DNA of 64,000 nucleotides from Clostridia bacterium (GCA_017468425.1 JAFUIO010000010.1:51476-115475); one strand, 5' to 3'; positions 1-8,271 are shown, numbered from the stretch's first letter. Notes: generated from the letters alone by a model not told the origin. Made by a program: numbers and translations.

Positions 1-1
1 T

Positions 2-376
2 AAAGAACTCGGGCTTATCTATGGCCTTGATGTGGGTCTTACAGACCTTGAAGGTTATGTGGAGTATTCATCAGACGTTTCATACGAAACTCCTTACGGA
101 ATCGGCACAGGTAATGTTCTTACAACTTACCGTGGCGGCGAAGAATGGGAAATTTACACAATTATCATCTTCGGTGATCTGAATTCTGACGGAGTTATTG
201 ATATTTACGATTCTTCAATCCTTGCTGCAATGGTAAACGGTGATATGGAAACTGAAGAAGGCGATGCAATTGTTTTTGCAGCAGACCTTAATAACGATAC
301 AGCAATAGATATTTACGACCTCGCAATTCTCAACTCCGTTGTTAACGGCGAAACAGAAATATCACAAACAAAATAA
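2..376 (+). CDS. C-terminal part of a secreted dockerin-bearing protein (5' end outside window)
   Basis: The reading frame is open from the first base of the window, so the gene starts upstream and only about 124 residues are seen. Two dockerin-like calcium-loop repeats are visible near the C-terminus, GDLNSDGVIDIYDSS and ADLNNDTAIDIYDLA, each followed by a hydrophobic helix ending in VNG. The preceding stretch (GLTDLEGYVEY ... GTGNVL) matches the same position of the protein at 59570-60628 (GTLDNLDSYVY ... GTGSKV), so the two are probably paralogues with a cohesin-like front half. It lies 16 bases upstream of the next gene and probably shares its transcript. The role would be extracellular protein attachment; no enzyme domain is visible in the part seen. 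Confidence 0.75.
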   Translation, partial: KELGLIYGLDVGLTDLEGYVEYSSDVSYETPYGIGTGNVLTTYRGGEEWEIYTIIIFGDLNSDGVIDIYDSSILAAMVNGDMETEEGDAIVFAADLNNDTAIDIYDLAILNSVVNGETEISQTK

Positions 377-392
377 CAAGGAGTGATTACGG

Positions 393-1403
393 ATGAAAAG
401 AAATTTTTGTAAAGTAATTTCCGTTTTAATGATGATGGTAATGCTTCTTTCAACAGGAGTTGTTGCTATTTCATCTTCAGCCGCTTCAGAGGCTGATTAC
501 AAAGCAACATTCAGCATCAAAACAGATAAAACTTCTGTCAAAGCAGGAGAAAACGTTAAAGTAAGTGTTAAACTTAAAACAAACTATTATATTTTTTCAA
601 TGCAGATACCTGTGATTTATGATGGTGAAGCGTTGAAAATGCAGAACACAAGCCCCACAAGCCTCAAATCATTCCTTACTTTCGAAGGCAGAATGGCTTC
701 AGCTTATCAGACAAACGGTAACTGGAAATCTCCTGCAAACTTTTATACAGACCGTAACTCAAACACAGCATACTGGTCACAGAAGAGTGTAATGGATAAA
801 TACAAGATTGCTTTTGCTACATGGTCTGCAAACTCACAGCTCAACGGCGGCAAACTTGTAAAGCTTGAAAATGAAGAAACCGTTGTATCTTTCACTCTCA
901 AAGCAAATAAAGATATAAGCAATATTGATGGTCTTATCTTCCTTCACAAAGATTTTATCAAAACAACTACTTTTGCAGGCGGTTTATGGTTCTGCGGAAG
1001 AAGTAAGACAGAAAAAGTTGATGTTAACAATTTTGTTGCAGCAGGTCAGACTCTGGCTTTCACAGGTAAAGTTTCGAATATGGGCGGAAGCGGCAGTTCA
1101 GATGGCGGTAATAAAGTTGAAGAAGGTGCAGTTGTAATCAACTATAAAGCAACGAAGTGCCTTGAAGAAGAGCTTAACGCAACTATTCTCAAGGATTACA
1201 AGCTTAAATGGACTTCTGCAGATGAATCAATCGTAACAGTTGACGAAGATGGTAACATCTACGGTGCTAAAGCCGGTGAAACAACAGTTACAGTTAAATC
1301 AACAGACGGTAAATTCACAAAAACATTTGATGTTCAGGTAACATATTCCGTATTACAGTGGATAATTATTATTGTTCTTTTCGGTTGGCTCTGGTACATC
1401 TAA
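393..1403 (+). CDS. Secreted cohesin-like plus Ig-like (BIG2) surface protein
   Basis: The 336-residue product begins with a clear signal peptide (about residues 1-31, ending SSAAS). Residues 36-220 resemble a cohesin-type beta-sandwich: TDKTSVKAGENVKVSVKL followed by TNYYIFSMQIPVIYDGEAL, the same pattern as in the proteins at 59570 and 60713. Residues 245-318 look like a BIG2 bacterial Ig-like domain (WTSADESIVTVDEDG, AGETTVTV). The last 18 residues form an aromatic hydrophobic tail (QWIIIIVLFGWLWYI) that may hold the protein at the membrane; there is no LPXTG motif. A good AAGGAG ribosome site precedes the ATG. It probably binds dockerin partners or is a surface adhesin. Cohesin assignment is by pattern only. 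Confidence 0.75.
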   Translation: MKRNFCKVISVLMMMVMLLSTGVVAISSSAASEADYKATFSIKTDKTSVKAGENVKVSVKLKTNYYIFSMQIPVIYDGEALKMQNTSPTSLKSFLTFEGRMASAYQTNGNWKSPANFYTDRNSNTAYWSQKSVMDKYKIAFATWSANSQLNGGKLVKLENEETVVSFTLKANKDISNIDGLIFLHKDFIKTTTFAGGLWFCGRSKTEKVDVNNFVAAGQTLAFTGKVSNMGGSGSSDGGNKVEEGAVVINYKATKCLEEELNATILKDYKLKWTSADESIVTVDEDGNIYGAKAGETTVTVKSTDGKFTKTFDVQVTYSVLQWIIIIVLFGWLWYI

Positions 1404-1416
1404 AATAAGTAATAAT

Positions 1417-1454
1417 AAAACTCGTAAGGAATTGATTTTCCTTACGAGTTTTTT
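1417..1454. terminator. Bidirectional Rho-independent terminator
   Basis: A 12-bp perfect stem (ACTCGTAAGGAA pairing with TTCCTTACGAGT) with a short loop is flanked by A-run and T-run. It separates the plus-strand gene ending at 1403 from the minus-strand gene ending at 1465 and can serve both. Confidence 0.9.
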
Positions 1455-1464
1455 GTGCGTAAAA

Positions 1465-1908
1465 TTATTGCAGAAAAGGTTTCATTCTCTGAAAATTTTC
1501 TTCTTCTGTTTTAATAAGTTTTTCGCCGAGTGATACAGTTTCTTTGTCGGCATTTTTATATTTGCGTAAAGCCTTTGACATATCTATAACTCCCATAGAG
1601 TTGCCCTGCATCATCATTTCTGCGATGTGGCTCGAAGTTTTATCAACAAGCGTATTCATCTGCACGCTTGACCATAAACCAACCTGAGCCATAGGACCTT
1701 TTTCTTTAGGGATATTATCGTTTTCAAGCAGTGCATTTGCCGCCTCGGATGCAATTTCATTGTATTCCTGAAGTTGAATCCGTAGTTGTGTTAAAAGATT
1801 CGTGTCCTCAGTTTTTTCGCAAACATAAGTTATAGAGTTTGAGCCCATCTGTGCATTCTGGTAAATTTTGTTGAGAAATTCTTTGTTATCTGTTGTTGAA
1901 GTATTCAT
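1465..1908 (-). CDS. Small all-helical protein, possibly ferritin-like four-helix bundle
   Basis: The 147-residue product has no signal peptide or membrane segment. It reads as four amphipathic helices separated by short turns (around residues 4-28, 36-64, 78-104, 115-145), which is the outline of DUF2383/ferritin-like bundles. The paired Glu-x-x-His iron-binding motifs of true ferritins are not evident, so metal binding is doubtful. An AAAGGAGAG ribosome site lies 5-6 bases before the ATG at 1908. It stands alone between a bidirectional terminator and the divergent apbE promoter. Function unknown; the fold suggestion is an inference from helical periodicity only. Confidence 0.6.
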   Translation of the reverse strand: MNTSTTDNKEFLNKIYQNAQMGSNSITYVCEKTEDTNLLTQLRIQLQEYNEIASEAANALLENDNIPKEKGPMAQVGLWSSVQMNTLVDKTSSHIAEMMMQGNSMGVIDMSKALRKYKNADKETVSLGEKLIKTEEENFQRMKPFLQ

Positions 1909-1989
1909 TCAATTCTCTCCTTTCGTTTTAGTGTTCCGTAATTGGTTAATTTTATTAGATTGTTAAAAGTTTAATTAATGGAAAAAGCA

Positions 1990-2018
1990 TTGAAAAGAAA
2001 TTAAAAATATAGTAAAAT
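1990..2018 (+). promoter_or_regulatory. Promoter for the apbE-rnf operon
   Basis: TTGAAA at 1990-1995, a 17-base spacer and TAAAAT at 2013-2018 give a near-consensus sigma-A promoter 30 bases before the GTG start of apbE. A second TATAAT-like hexamer overlaps at 2018-2023. Confidence 0.7.
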
Positions 2019-2047
2019 ATAATCAATTATGGGGAGGTGCGGCAAAA

Positions 2048-3061
2048 GTGCAGAAGAAAAAATCAGGTATCGCAGTTGCAGTTGTTCTGGCCGCAGTTAT
2101 TCTCATTGTTGTTATATATGATTTTTCAGCTAAAAAGAAAATTTTTGAAGATACAGATTTTGCAATGGGTGCCGTAATAAGCCAGAAAATCGAGGCTTCC
2201 GGCGGCGAAAAAATCGCAGAAGAAATCGTTGAAAAAATCAAGGATGTTGAAAATAATATTTCATGGAGAATTGAATCTTCAGAAATTGCAGAGCTTAACA
2301 AGAATAAAAAAGCAACTCTTTCAGATGAAACGGTGAAATATCTGAAAGAACTTCTTGATGTATGTGAAAAAAGCAACGGTCAGGTCGACCTGACTGTCGG
2401 TAATCTTGTAAATGCGTGGAATATCGGCTCGGAAAATTTCAGAGTGCCTGAAGAAAACGAATTAGAAACAATTCTTGAAAGCGTTGATTATAAAAAAGTA
2501 AAAATTGAAAACAATCTTGTTTCCGTAGGTGCGAATCAGTCAATTGATTTAGGCTTTGCGGGAAAAGGTATTGCCTGTGATGAAGCAAAAGAAATCCTTC
2601 AGAAACATAAAGCCGAAAAAGGTATAATCAGCGTAGGCGGAAGCCTGTGCCTTTACGGTGAAGGTGTTTTCAATGTGGGAATCAGGAATCCTCTCGGTGA
2701 TGTTAACGATTATATGGCTGTGCTGAATATTGAAGAAAGCTTTGTTTCCACTTCAGGCAATTACGAAAGATTTTCAGAAAAAGACGGAAAGAAATATCAC
2801 CATATTTTATCAACCGAAACAGGTTATCCCACAGACAATAATCTTCTCTCAGTTACAATAGTATGTCAGTCGGGGCTTCTCAGCGATGCACTTTCAACAG
2901 CTTGTTATTGCGTCGGATATGAAAACAGTCTGCCCCTTCTTGAAATTTATAACGCCGAAGCCGTATTTATTTTTGATGATAATACGGTAAAAATTACAGA
3001 CGGATTAAAAGAAAAAATTGAAATAAAAAATGACGGGTTTGAATTATGGAAAGAAAATTAA
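2048..3061 (+). CDS. apbE: FAD:protein FMN transferase (ApbE family)
   Basis: ApbE cleaves FAD and links FMN covalently to Thr/Ser of target proteins, including RnfG and RnfD, both encoded just downstream. The 337-residue protein has an N-terminal membrane anchor (about residues 8-24, no lipobox Cys) and then the usual motifs: MGAVISQKI, GFAGKGIACDEA, KGIISVGGS, STSGNYERF with HHILSTETGYPTD, and LSDALSTA near the C-terminus that binds magnesium in the family. The start is a GTG preceded by GGGGAGGTG. The position, first gene of a run leading into the Rnf genes, strongly supports a role in Rnf maturation on the outer face of the membrane. Confidence 0.92.
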   Translation: MQKKKSGIAVAVVLAAVILIVVIYDFSAKKKIFEDTDFAMGAVISQKIEASGGEKIAEEIVEKIKDVENNISWRIESSEIAELNKNKKATLSDETVKYLKELLDVCEKSNGQVDLTVGNLVNAWNIGSENFRVPEENELETILESVDYKKVKIENNLVSVGANQSIDLGFAGKGIACDEAKEILQKHKAEKGIISVGGSLCLYGEGVFNVGIRNPLGDVNDYMAVLNIEESFVSTSGNYERFSEKDGKKYHHILSTETGYPTDNNLLSVTIVCQSGLLSDALSTACYCVGYENSLPLLEIYNAEAVFIFDDNTVKITDGLKEKIEIKNDGFELWKEN

Positions 3062-3423
3062 TCACAAAAACCGATTTGCTGATTATAGCAGCCGTTGTTG
3101 TTTTAATAGTTATCAGTTTTGTTGTTAAAAACTTTTCAGGTGAAAATCTTGTTGCCGAAATTTATTTTGACGGCAAAGTAATCGAAAGCGTAAATTTATC
3201 GCAGAAAGAAGAAAAAGAAATTGTTACCGGAAGTAATGGCGAAACAGTAATAAAAGCAAAAGACGGAAAAATATTTTTCACCTCTTCCTGTTGCCCTGAT
3301 AAAGTTTGCGTTAAAAGCGGTAAACTTGAAAAAAACGGTGATTTTGCATCATGCCTTCCTGAAAAAGTTGTCGTTAAAGTCAGAGGCGAAAAAAATGATA
3401 ACATTGATGCAATAGTTTATTGA
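3046..3423 (+). CDS. NusG domain II-containing membrane-anchored protein
   Basis: The 125-residue product has one N-terminal membrane segment (about residues 9-27) and a small beta domain of the NusG_II family, with the typical ESVNLSQ, KAKDGKIFFTSSCCPDKVCV and SCLPEKVVVKV stretches. It overlaps the end of apbE by 16 bases, so translation is coupled. Proteins of this family are regularly found between ApbE and the Gx transporter in Clostridia; the precise role is not known. The three cysteines in SSCCPDKVC and one in SCLPEK are conserved features of the family as far as I recall and could bind metal or form disulfides. Confidence 0.85.
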   Translation: MERKLITKTDLLIIAAVVVLIVISFVVKNFSGENLVAEIYFDGKVIESVNLSQKEEKEIVTGSNGETVIKAKDGKIFFTSSCCPDKVCVKSGKLEKNGDFASCLPEKVVVKVRGEKNDNIDAIVY

Positions 3424-3440
3424 TAGGACAGATTTTATTT

Positions 3441-3962
3441 ATGAAAACAAAAACACAGAAAATTGCATTAATCGGTGTTTTGTCTGCTCAGGCACTGGCA
3501 CTTGCGTTTCTTGAAAACCTTCTGCCGGCACTGCCGTTTTTACCTCCGGGAGTAAAATTAGGGCTTTCAAATATCGTAACAATGTTCTGTGCAGGTTCTC
3601 TGGGATTCGCTCCTGCCTTTTTTGTAACAGTTATAAAATCGCTTTTTGTTTTCCTTACAAGAGGTGCCACGGCTTTTTTTATGAGCCTGGGCGGAGGACT
3701 TTTAAGTACACTTGCAATGTGTCTTATGGTAAAATCTGTGAAGAACAAATCAGGCTACATCGGTGTGGCGGTTGTGTCTGCAATCTGTCATAATCTGGGA
3801 CAACTTGCAGTATCAATAATTATCACGAAAACTACGGCAATGATTTCTTATGCACCTGTGCTTCTTATAAGCGCAGTTGTAATGGGTTTCATTACAGGCA
3901 CAGTGCTTAAGTTTGTAATGCCGTTGCTTATAAAACAATCAAAATATTTTAAATGTTTATGA
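3441..3962 (+). CDS. Gx transporter family membrane protein (heptaprenyl diphosphate synthase component I-like)
   Basis: The protein of about 173 residues is almost entirely hydrophobic, with five or six membrane segments and the family motif NLLPALPFLPPGVKLGLSNI near the N-terminus. It belongs to the family annotated as heptaprenyl diphosphate synthase component I or Gx transporter; the transporter-like fold (similar to ECF substrate-binding components) makes the enzyme name doubtful. An in-frame TTG lies at 3420, but the ATG at 3441 gives the normal N-terminus. It sits directly after the NusG-II gene, the usual order in Clostridia upstream of rnfC. Substrate unknown. Confidence 0.8.
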   Translation: MKTKTQKIALIGVLSAQALALAFLENLLPALPFLPPGVKLGLSNIVTMFCAGSLGFAPAFFVTVIKSLFVFLTRGATAFFMSLGGGLLSTLAMCLMVKSVKNKSGYIGVAVVSAICHNLGQLAVSIIITKTTAMISYAPVLLISAVVMGFITGTVLKFVMPLLIKQSKYFKCL

Positions 3963-3979
3963 TGAAAGTTTTTTAGTCA

Positions 3980-4029
3980 GACAGCAAATTATCATTTGTC
4001 AGGCGTGACGGGTTATTTTCCCGTCTGCC
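3980..4029 (+). other. Tandem hairpins in the rnfC leader
   Basis: Two consecutive stem-loops lie in the 89-base gap before rnfC: 3980-4000 (GACAGCAAAT with ATTTGTC) and 4002-4029 (GACGGG with CCCGTC, extended by GGC/GCC). Neither is followed by a T-run, so they are not ordinary terminators. They could mark an RNA processing site or stabilise the rnf message. Seen by eye only. Confidence 0.4.
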
Positions 4030-4051
4030 TAATAGAGAAAGGGATGGTCCA

Positions 4052-5398
4052 ATGAGTTTTAAAAGACCTGAAGGCGTTTTAAAAGCGGTCAAGCAGGTAA
4101 GGGGCGGTGTACACGTTTCCCATCACAAAAACACTGCAGAATTGCCGGTGGTGAGAATCAATCCTCCGCAGAAAATTGTTCTGCCTATGCAGCAGCATAT
4201 CGGTGCTCCTTGCGAGCCTGTTGTTAAAGTGGGCGACATTGTAAGCGTAGGTCAGGTAGTCGGTGATACAGATAAATTTGTATCAGCACCTATTCACTCA
4301 TCAGTATCAGGTAAGGTTGTGGCAGTAGGTGATGTGAATCTGCCCAGCGGTGTTGTAACAAAAGGTGTTACAATTGAATCTGACGGTGAAATGCGCCAGT
4401 ATGAGGGAATTAAACCTCCCGTTGTGGAAACACGAGAAGATTTTGTCAAGGCTGTCAGAGAATCAGGCCTTGTAGGTCTTGGCGGTGCAGGTTTCCCCAC
4501 ACACGTGAAACTTGCTTTCCCTAAAGAAAAGAATATCGATACACTTGTTATCAACGCTGCGGAATGTGAGCCTTATATCACAGTTGACTACCGTGAATGT
4601 CTTGAAAATTCAAAGAACATAATCAGCGGTATTCAGCTTATGCAGAAATGGCTTGAAATCCCCAATGTAATAATCGCTATTGAAGACAATAAACCTCAGG
4701 CTTTCAAAGCATTGCAGGATATTGCAGGTGAGTTCAAGGTTAAGGATAACGTAAAGCTTATGACTCTCAAATCTGTTTATCCCCAGGGTGCTGAAAAGAT
4801 GATGGTTCAGTCCGCAACAGGCAGACGCGTACCTCCCGGAAAACTTCCTGCAGACGTAGGATGCCTTGTTATGAACGTTGCATCTGCAGCATTCATCGGC
4901 AGATATATGAGAACAGGACGTCCTCTTGTAAGCCGTTCAATGACTGTTGACGGTTCAGCAATAAAAGAGCCTAAGAACGTGCGTGTTCCTATCGGTACAA
5001 GTATTTCAGAAATTATCGAATTCTGTGGCGGCTTCAAAGAAGAACCTGAAAAAATTCTTTCAGGCGGACCGATGATGGGTATGGCAGTTTTCTCAACAGA
5101 CGTACCTATGATTAAGAGTAACAACGCAATTCTTGCTTTTGCAAAAGGTGATGCAGAGCTTAAGAAAGAACGCGATTGTATCCGTTGCGGCAGATGTGCA
5201 CAGGCTTGTCCTATGAGCCTTATGCCTACTCTTATTGAAAGATACGCAAAAATCGGCGATGTTGAAAGGCTCAACAAAATCGGAATCAACGTATGTATGG
5301 AATGCGGCAGCTGTGCTTATTCCTGCCCTGCAGGTAAGCCCCTCGTTCAGTATATGCGTCTTGCAAAATCAGTTGTAAGGGAGGCGGCAAAGAAATGA
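4052..5398 (+). CDS. rnfC: Rnf electron transport complex subunit C
   Basis: RnfC is the peripheral NADH-interacting subunit of the Rnf complex, which couples electron flow between ferredoxin and NAD to export of protons or sodium. The 448-residue protein shows the flavin/NADH motif GLVGLGGAGFPTHVK (about residues 141-155), the ESxGP-equivalent NAAECEPYIT, and two 4Fe-4S motifs near the C-terminus, CIRCGRCAQACPMS and CMECGSCAYSCPAGKP. A biotinyl-like barrel occupies the N-terminus (APIHSSVSGKVVAVG). It is the short form without the long alanine-rich tail found in Proteobacteria. The stop overlaps the start of rnfD by four bases. Confidence 0.95.
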   Translation: MSFKRPEGVLKAVKQVRGGVHVSHHKNTAELPVVRINPPQKIVLPMQQHIGAPCEPVVKVGDIVSVGQVVGDTDKFVSAPIHSSVSGKVVAVGDVNLPSGVVTKGVTIESDGEMRQYEGIKPPVVETREDFVKAVRESGLVGLGGAGFPTHVKLAFPKEKNIDTLVINAAECEPYITVDYRECLENSKNIISGIQLMQKWLEIPNVIIAIEDNKPQAFKALQDIAGEFKVKDNVKLMTLKSVYPQGAEKMMVQSATGRRVPPGKLPADVGCLVMNVASAAFIGRYMRTGRPLVSRSMTVDGSAIKEPKNVRVPIGTSISEIIEFCGGFKEEPEKILSGGPMMGMAVFSTDVPMIKSNNAILAFAKGDAELKKERDCIRCGRCAQACPMSLMPTLIERYAKIGDVERLNKIGINVCMECGSCAYSCPAGKPLVQYMRLAKSVVREAAKK

Positions 5399-6405
5399 TT
5401 CTTGATAAAAAACTTTCGGTCAGTGCCTCGCCGCATGACCATTCAAAAGATACGGTTACAAGAATTATGCTTGACGTTGTAATTGCCCTTGTGCCGTCAC
5501 TTATTGCAGCAGTTTTCCTTTTCGGACCGCAGACACTTATTGTTTCTGCCGTATCGGTAGGTACCTGTGTGGTTGCAGAATATTTCTCACGTATAGTTAT
5601 GAAACGCCACCAGACAGTAGGCGACCTGAGTGCAGTGGTAACAGGCTTGCTTATTGCTTTCAACGTGCCCACATCAATGCCCTTGTGGATGGTAATGCTC
5701 GGTGACGTGTTTGCAATAGTAGTTGTTAAGCAGATGTTCGGCGGTATCGGTATGAACTTTGTAAACCCTGCTCTTGCAACAAGAATTATGCTTATTGCAT
5801 CTTTCCCCACAAAAATGGCAGAATGGAATGCTCCGTTCACATGGAAAAATGAAGTTATGACAACAGCATCTCCTCTTGCTGAAATCAAAAATATCTACAG
5901 AAGCGGAGCTATCAGCAATGCTTCTTTTGAAGGAAAAGACCTGCCTTCTCTTCTTGATATGTTCCTCGGTAAAAGAGCAGGTTCGCTCGGTGAAGTCTGT
6001 GCAATCGCACTTATCATCGGTCTTATTTACCTTCTCGCAAGAAAAGTTATCAAAATAACAATCCCCCTTGCTTACGTAGGTTCATTCGCTGTGATTATGT
6101 TTATTGCAGGCGGATTCAATCTTACTTTCCTTGCATATCACATTCTTTCAGGCGGTCTGCTTCTCGGTGCAATCTTTATGGCAACTGACTACACAACATC
6201 TCCCATCAACTTCAAGGGTCAGATTATTTTCGGTGTAGGCTGCGGTGTTATAACTGCACTTATAAGACTTTTCGGAAATCTTCCTGAAGGTGTATCTTTT
6301 GCAATTATCCTTATGAACATACTTGTTCCTCACATTGAACATCTTACAACACCGAAGCCGTTCGGTACTGTAAAGGAAAAGAAAGTAAAGGAGGCCAAAG
6401 AATAA
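5395..6405 (+). CDS. rnfD: Rnf electron transport complex subunit D
   Basis: RnfD is an integral membrane subunit that carries covalent FMN. The 336-residue product has about nine membrane segments and the conserved motifs GIGMNFVNPALATR and FMATDYTTSPI. The expected flavinylation site reads TTASPL (residues 156-161), so Ser159 stands where most RnfD proteins have Thr in an ATPL motif; Ser can in principle accept FMN. The gene overlaps rnfC (ATGA) and touches rnfG, consistent with one coupled message. The C-terminus ends in a Lys/Glu-rich cytosolic tail. Confidence 0.94.
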   Translation: MILDKKLSVSASPHDHSKDTVTRIMLDVVIALVPSLIAAVFLFGPQTLIVSAVSVGTCVVAEYFSRIVMKRHQTVGDLSAVVTGLLIAFNVPTSMPLWMVMLGDVFAIVVVKQMFGGIGMNFVNPALATRIMLIASFPTKMAEWNAPFTWKNEVMTTASPLAEIKNIYRSGAISNASFEGKDLPSLLDMFLGKRAGSLGEVCAIALIIGLIYLLARKVIKITIPLAYVGSFAVIMFIAGGFNLTFLAYHILSGGLLLGAIFMATDYTTSPINFKGQIIFGVGCGVITALIRLFGNLPEGVSFAIILMNILVPHIEHLTTPKPFGTVKEKKVKEAKE

Positions 6406-6971
6406 TGAAAAAATTCAGTTTCAAAGAAGTTGGCGTTCCTGCAATAGTTCTTTTTCTGATTGCAGCAATCTGTACTGCAATTCTTGCAGTTACAAATGAT
6501 GTGACATTGCCGAAAATCAACGAAAACAACCGTCAGGCTGAAATCAAATCAAGACAGATTGTTATCAGCACTGCAGACAGTTTTTCAGACGAAAAAACTG
6601 CAGGAGACAAAACATATGTGGAAGCACTCGATAAAGACGGCAACGTAATCGGCTATGTTTTCACAACATCTTCAGCCAAAGGTTACGGCGGCGAAATTAA
6701 AATAATGACAGGCGTATCTGCTGACGGCAAGGTAACAGGCATTGAAATTCTTTCAATTGAAGAAACTGCAGGTCTCGGTATGAACGCAAAAAAAGATACT
6801 TTCAAAAATCAATATGTTGGTTCATCAGGTTTGTTCAATGTTGTAAAATCAAACCCGGGTGAAAACGAAATCCAGGCTCTTACAGGCGCCACAATTACTT
6901 CAAGTGCGGTAACTGAAGCAGTAAATGAAGCTCTGGAAATTTATAAAACAGTGACAGGAGGCGGTAAATAA
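6405..6971 (+). CDS. rnfG: Rnf electron transport complex subunit G
   Basis: RnfG is a membrane-anchored subunit with FMN linked to Thr. The 188-residue protein has one N-terminal membrane helix (about residues 11-30) and an FMN_bind domain with KGYGGEIKIMTGV, ETAGLGMNA and the canonical flavinylation site LTGATITSSAV, where Thr163 is the predicted FMN acceptor for the ApbE encoded upstream. It overlaps rnfD by one base and rnfE by one base. Confidence 0.95.
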   Translation: MKKFSFKEVGVPAIVLFLIAAICTAILAVTNDVTLPKINENNRQAEIKSRQIVISTADSFSDEKTAGDKTYVEALDKDGNVIGYVFTTSSAKGYGGEIKIMTGVSADGKVTGIEILSIEETAGLGMNAKKDTFKNQYVGSSGLFNVVKSNPGENEIQALTGATITSSAVTEAVNEALEIYKTVTGGGK

Positions 6972-7687
6972 TGGCAGAGAAGAAAAGATCTCTCGGTAAA
7001 GAGCTTACCAAAGGTTTTCTTGACGAAAACCCCGTTCTTCGTCTTGTTTTAGGTACTTGTCCCACTCTTGCAGTTTCAACTTCTGTTGAAAGTGCAGTCG
7101 GTATGGGTCTTGCGGCAACAATCGTTCTTATCTGTTCAAATATTGCGATTTCTGCTTTGAGAAAAGTTATTCCCTCAAAAGTCAGAATTCCCGCATATGT
7201 TGTTGTTATTGCATCTTTCGTTACAATTGTGCAGATGCTCGTTAAAGCTTTTGCACCGTCACTTGATGAACAGCTTGGTGTTTATCTTCCCCTTATTGTT
7301 GTTAACTGTATCATTCTTGGCCGTGCAGAAGCATTTGCAGGTAAAAACAATGTTCTGGCTTCGGCAGTTGACGGTCTGGGAATGGGTATAGGCTTCACCA
7401 TTGCCTTGTTTACAATGGGCTTTATACGTGAATTTTTCGGAACAGGAACAATCACAATCAGCCTTATCAACAACGGTAAAGAATTGTGGACACCTCTTTT
7501 CGGAGAAAATCCCATTCTTATCTTTATCCTTGCTCCCGGCGGTTTCTTTGTGTTCGGTATGCTTATTATGCTTGCCAACAAAATCGCAGAGAAAAAAGGC
7601 AAACCAAAGGCACAGCTTCACTCTTGTAAAGCGTGTCCCATGTTTGCAACATGCACATCTTCTGAAAAGGAGGACTGTGAAAGATGA
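6971..7687 (+). CDS. rnfE: Rnf electron transport complex subunit E
   Basis: RnfE is one of the two homologous membrane subunits (with RnfA) that form the ion-translocating core and share an intramembrane iron-sulfur centre. The protein has six membrane segments with the conserved LGTCPTLAVST and LPLIVVNCIILGRAEAFA motifs, each with the conserved Cys. After the last helix there is an unusual cysteine-bearing tail of about 30 residues, with four Cys in SCKACPMFATC and EDCER spacing (C-x2-C-x5-C-x7-C), possibly an extra metal site on the cytosolic face. It overlaps rnfA by four bases. Confidence 0.94.
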   Translation: MAEKKRSLGKELTKGFLDENPVLRLVLGTCPTLAVSTSVESAVGMGLAATIVLICSNIAISALRKVIPSKVRIPAYVVVIASFVTIVQMLVKAFAPSLDEQLGVYLPLIVVNCIILGRAEAFAGKNNVLASAVDGLGMGIGFTIALFTMGFIREFFGTGTITISLINNGKELWTPLFGENPILIFILAPGGFFVFGMLIMLANKIAEKKGKPKAQLHSCKACPMFATCTSSEKEDCER

Positions 7688-8271
7688 AAATTTTCTTTTC
7701 AATTTTGCTTACGGCAATACTGACACAGAACTTCGTTCTTGCTAAATTCCTCGGTATCTGCCCTTTCCTCGGTGTTTCAAAGAAAACAAAAACAGCAACA
7801 GGTATGTCACTTGCAGTTATTTTCGTTATGGTTCTTTCAACTGCAGTTACTTACCCCATAAACACACTTCTTGTTAATAACGACCTTGAATATCTGCAGA
7901 CAATTGTTTTCATTCTTGTTATTGCAGCTCTTGTTCAGCTCGTTGAAATCGTTCTTAAAAAATATATGCCCCCTCTTTATAATTCTCTGGGCATTTATCT
8001 TCCGCTTATCACCACAAACTGTGCAGTTTTAGGTGTTGTTCTTCTCAATATTGACAACGGCTACGGCTTTGCAGAGTCTATGGTTAACTCTCTCGGTGCA
8101 GGCATAGGTTTCCTTGTTGCTATGGTTATGTTTGCAGGTGTACGCGAAAGAATGGAATCAAGCGACGTTCCCGAAAGTTTAAAAGGTCTGCCCATAACTC
8201 TTGTTGCGGCATCCCTTGTTTCAATGTCATTCCTGGGCTTTGCAGGCCTTGTGGAAAATCTTTTCGCTTAA
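7684..8271 (+). CDS. rnfA: Rnf electron transport complex subunit A
   Basis: RnfA pairs with RnfE in the membrane core. The 195-residue protein has six membrane segments and the hallmark motifs FLGICPFLGVSKKTKTATGM near the N-terminus and LPLITTNCAVLGV in the middle, with the two conserved cysteines that ligate the intramembrane cluster in known structures. The AGGAGG-type site lies inside the end of rnfE (AAAAGGAGGACTGTGAAAG). The order C-D-G-E-A-B is the usual Clostridia arrangement. Confidence 0.95.
   Translation: MKIFFSILLTAILTQNFVLAKFLGICPFLGVSKKTKTATGMSLAVIFVMVLSTAVTYPINTLLVNNDLEYLQTIVFILVIAALVQLVEIVLKKYMPPLYNSLGIYLPLITTNCAVLGVVLLNIDNGYGFAESMVNSLGAGIGFLVAMVMFAGVRERMESSDVPESLKGLPITLVAASLVSMSFLGFAGLVENLFA

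Noticed and set aside
5286..5888. Long minus-strand open frames over rnfC and rnfD
   Set aside because: They are shadows of well-conserved Rnf genes and show no family pattern of their own.
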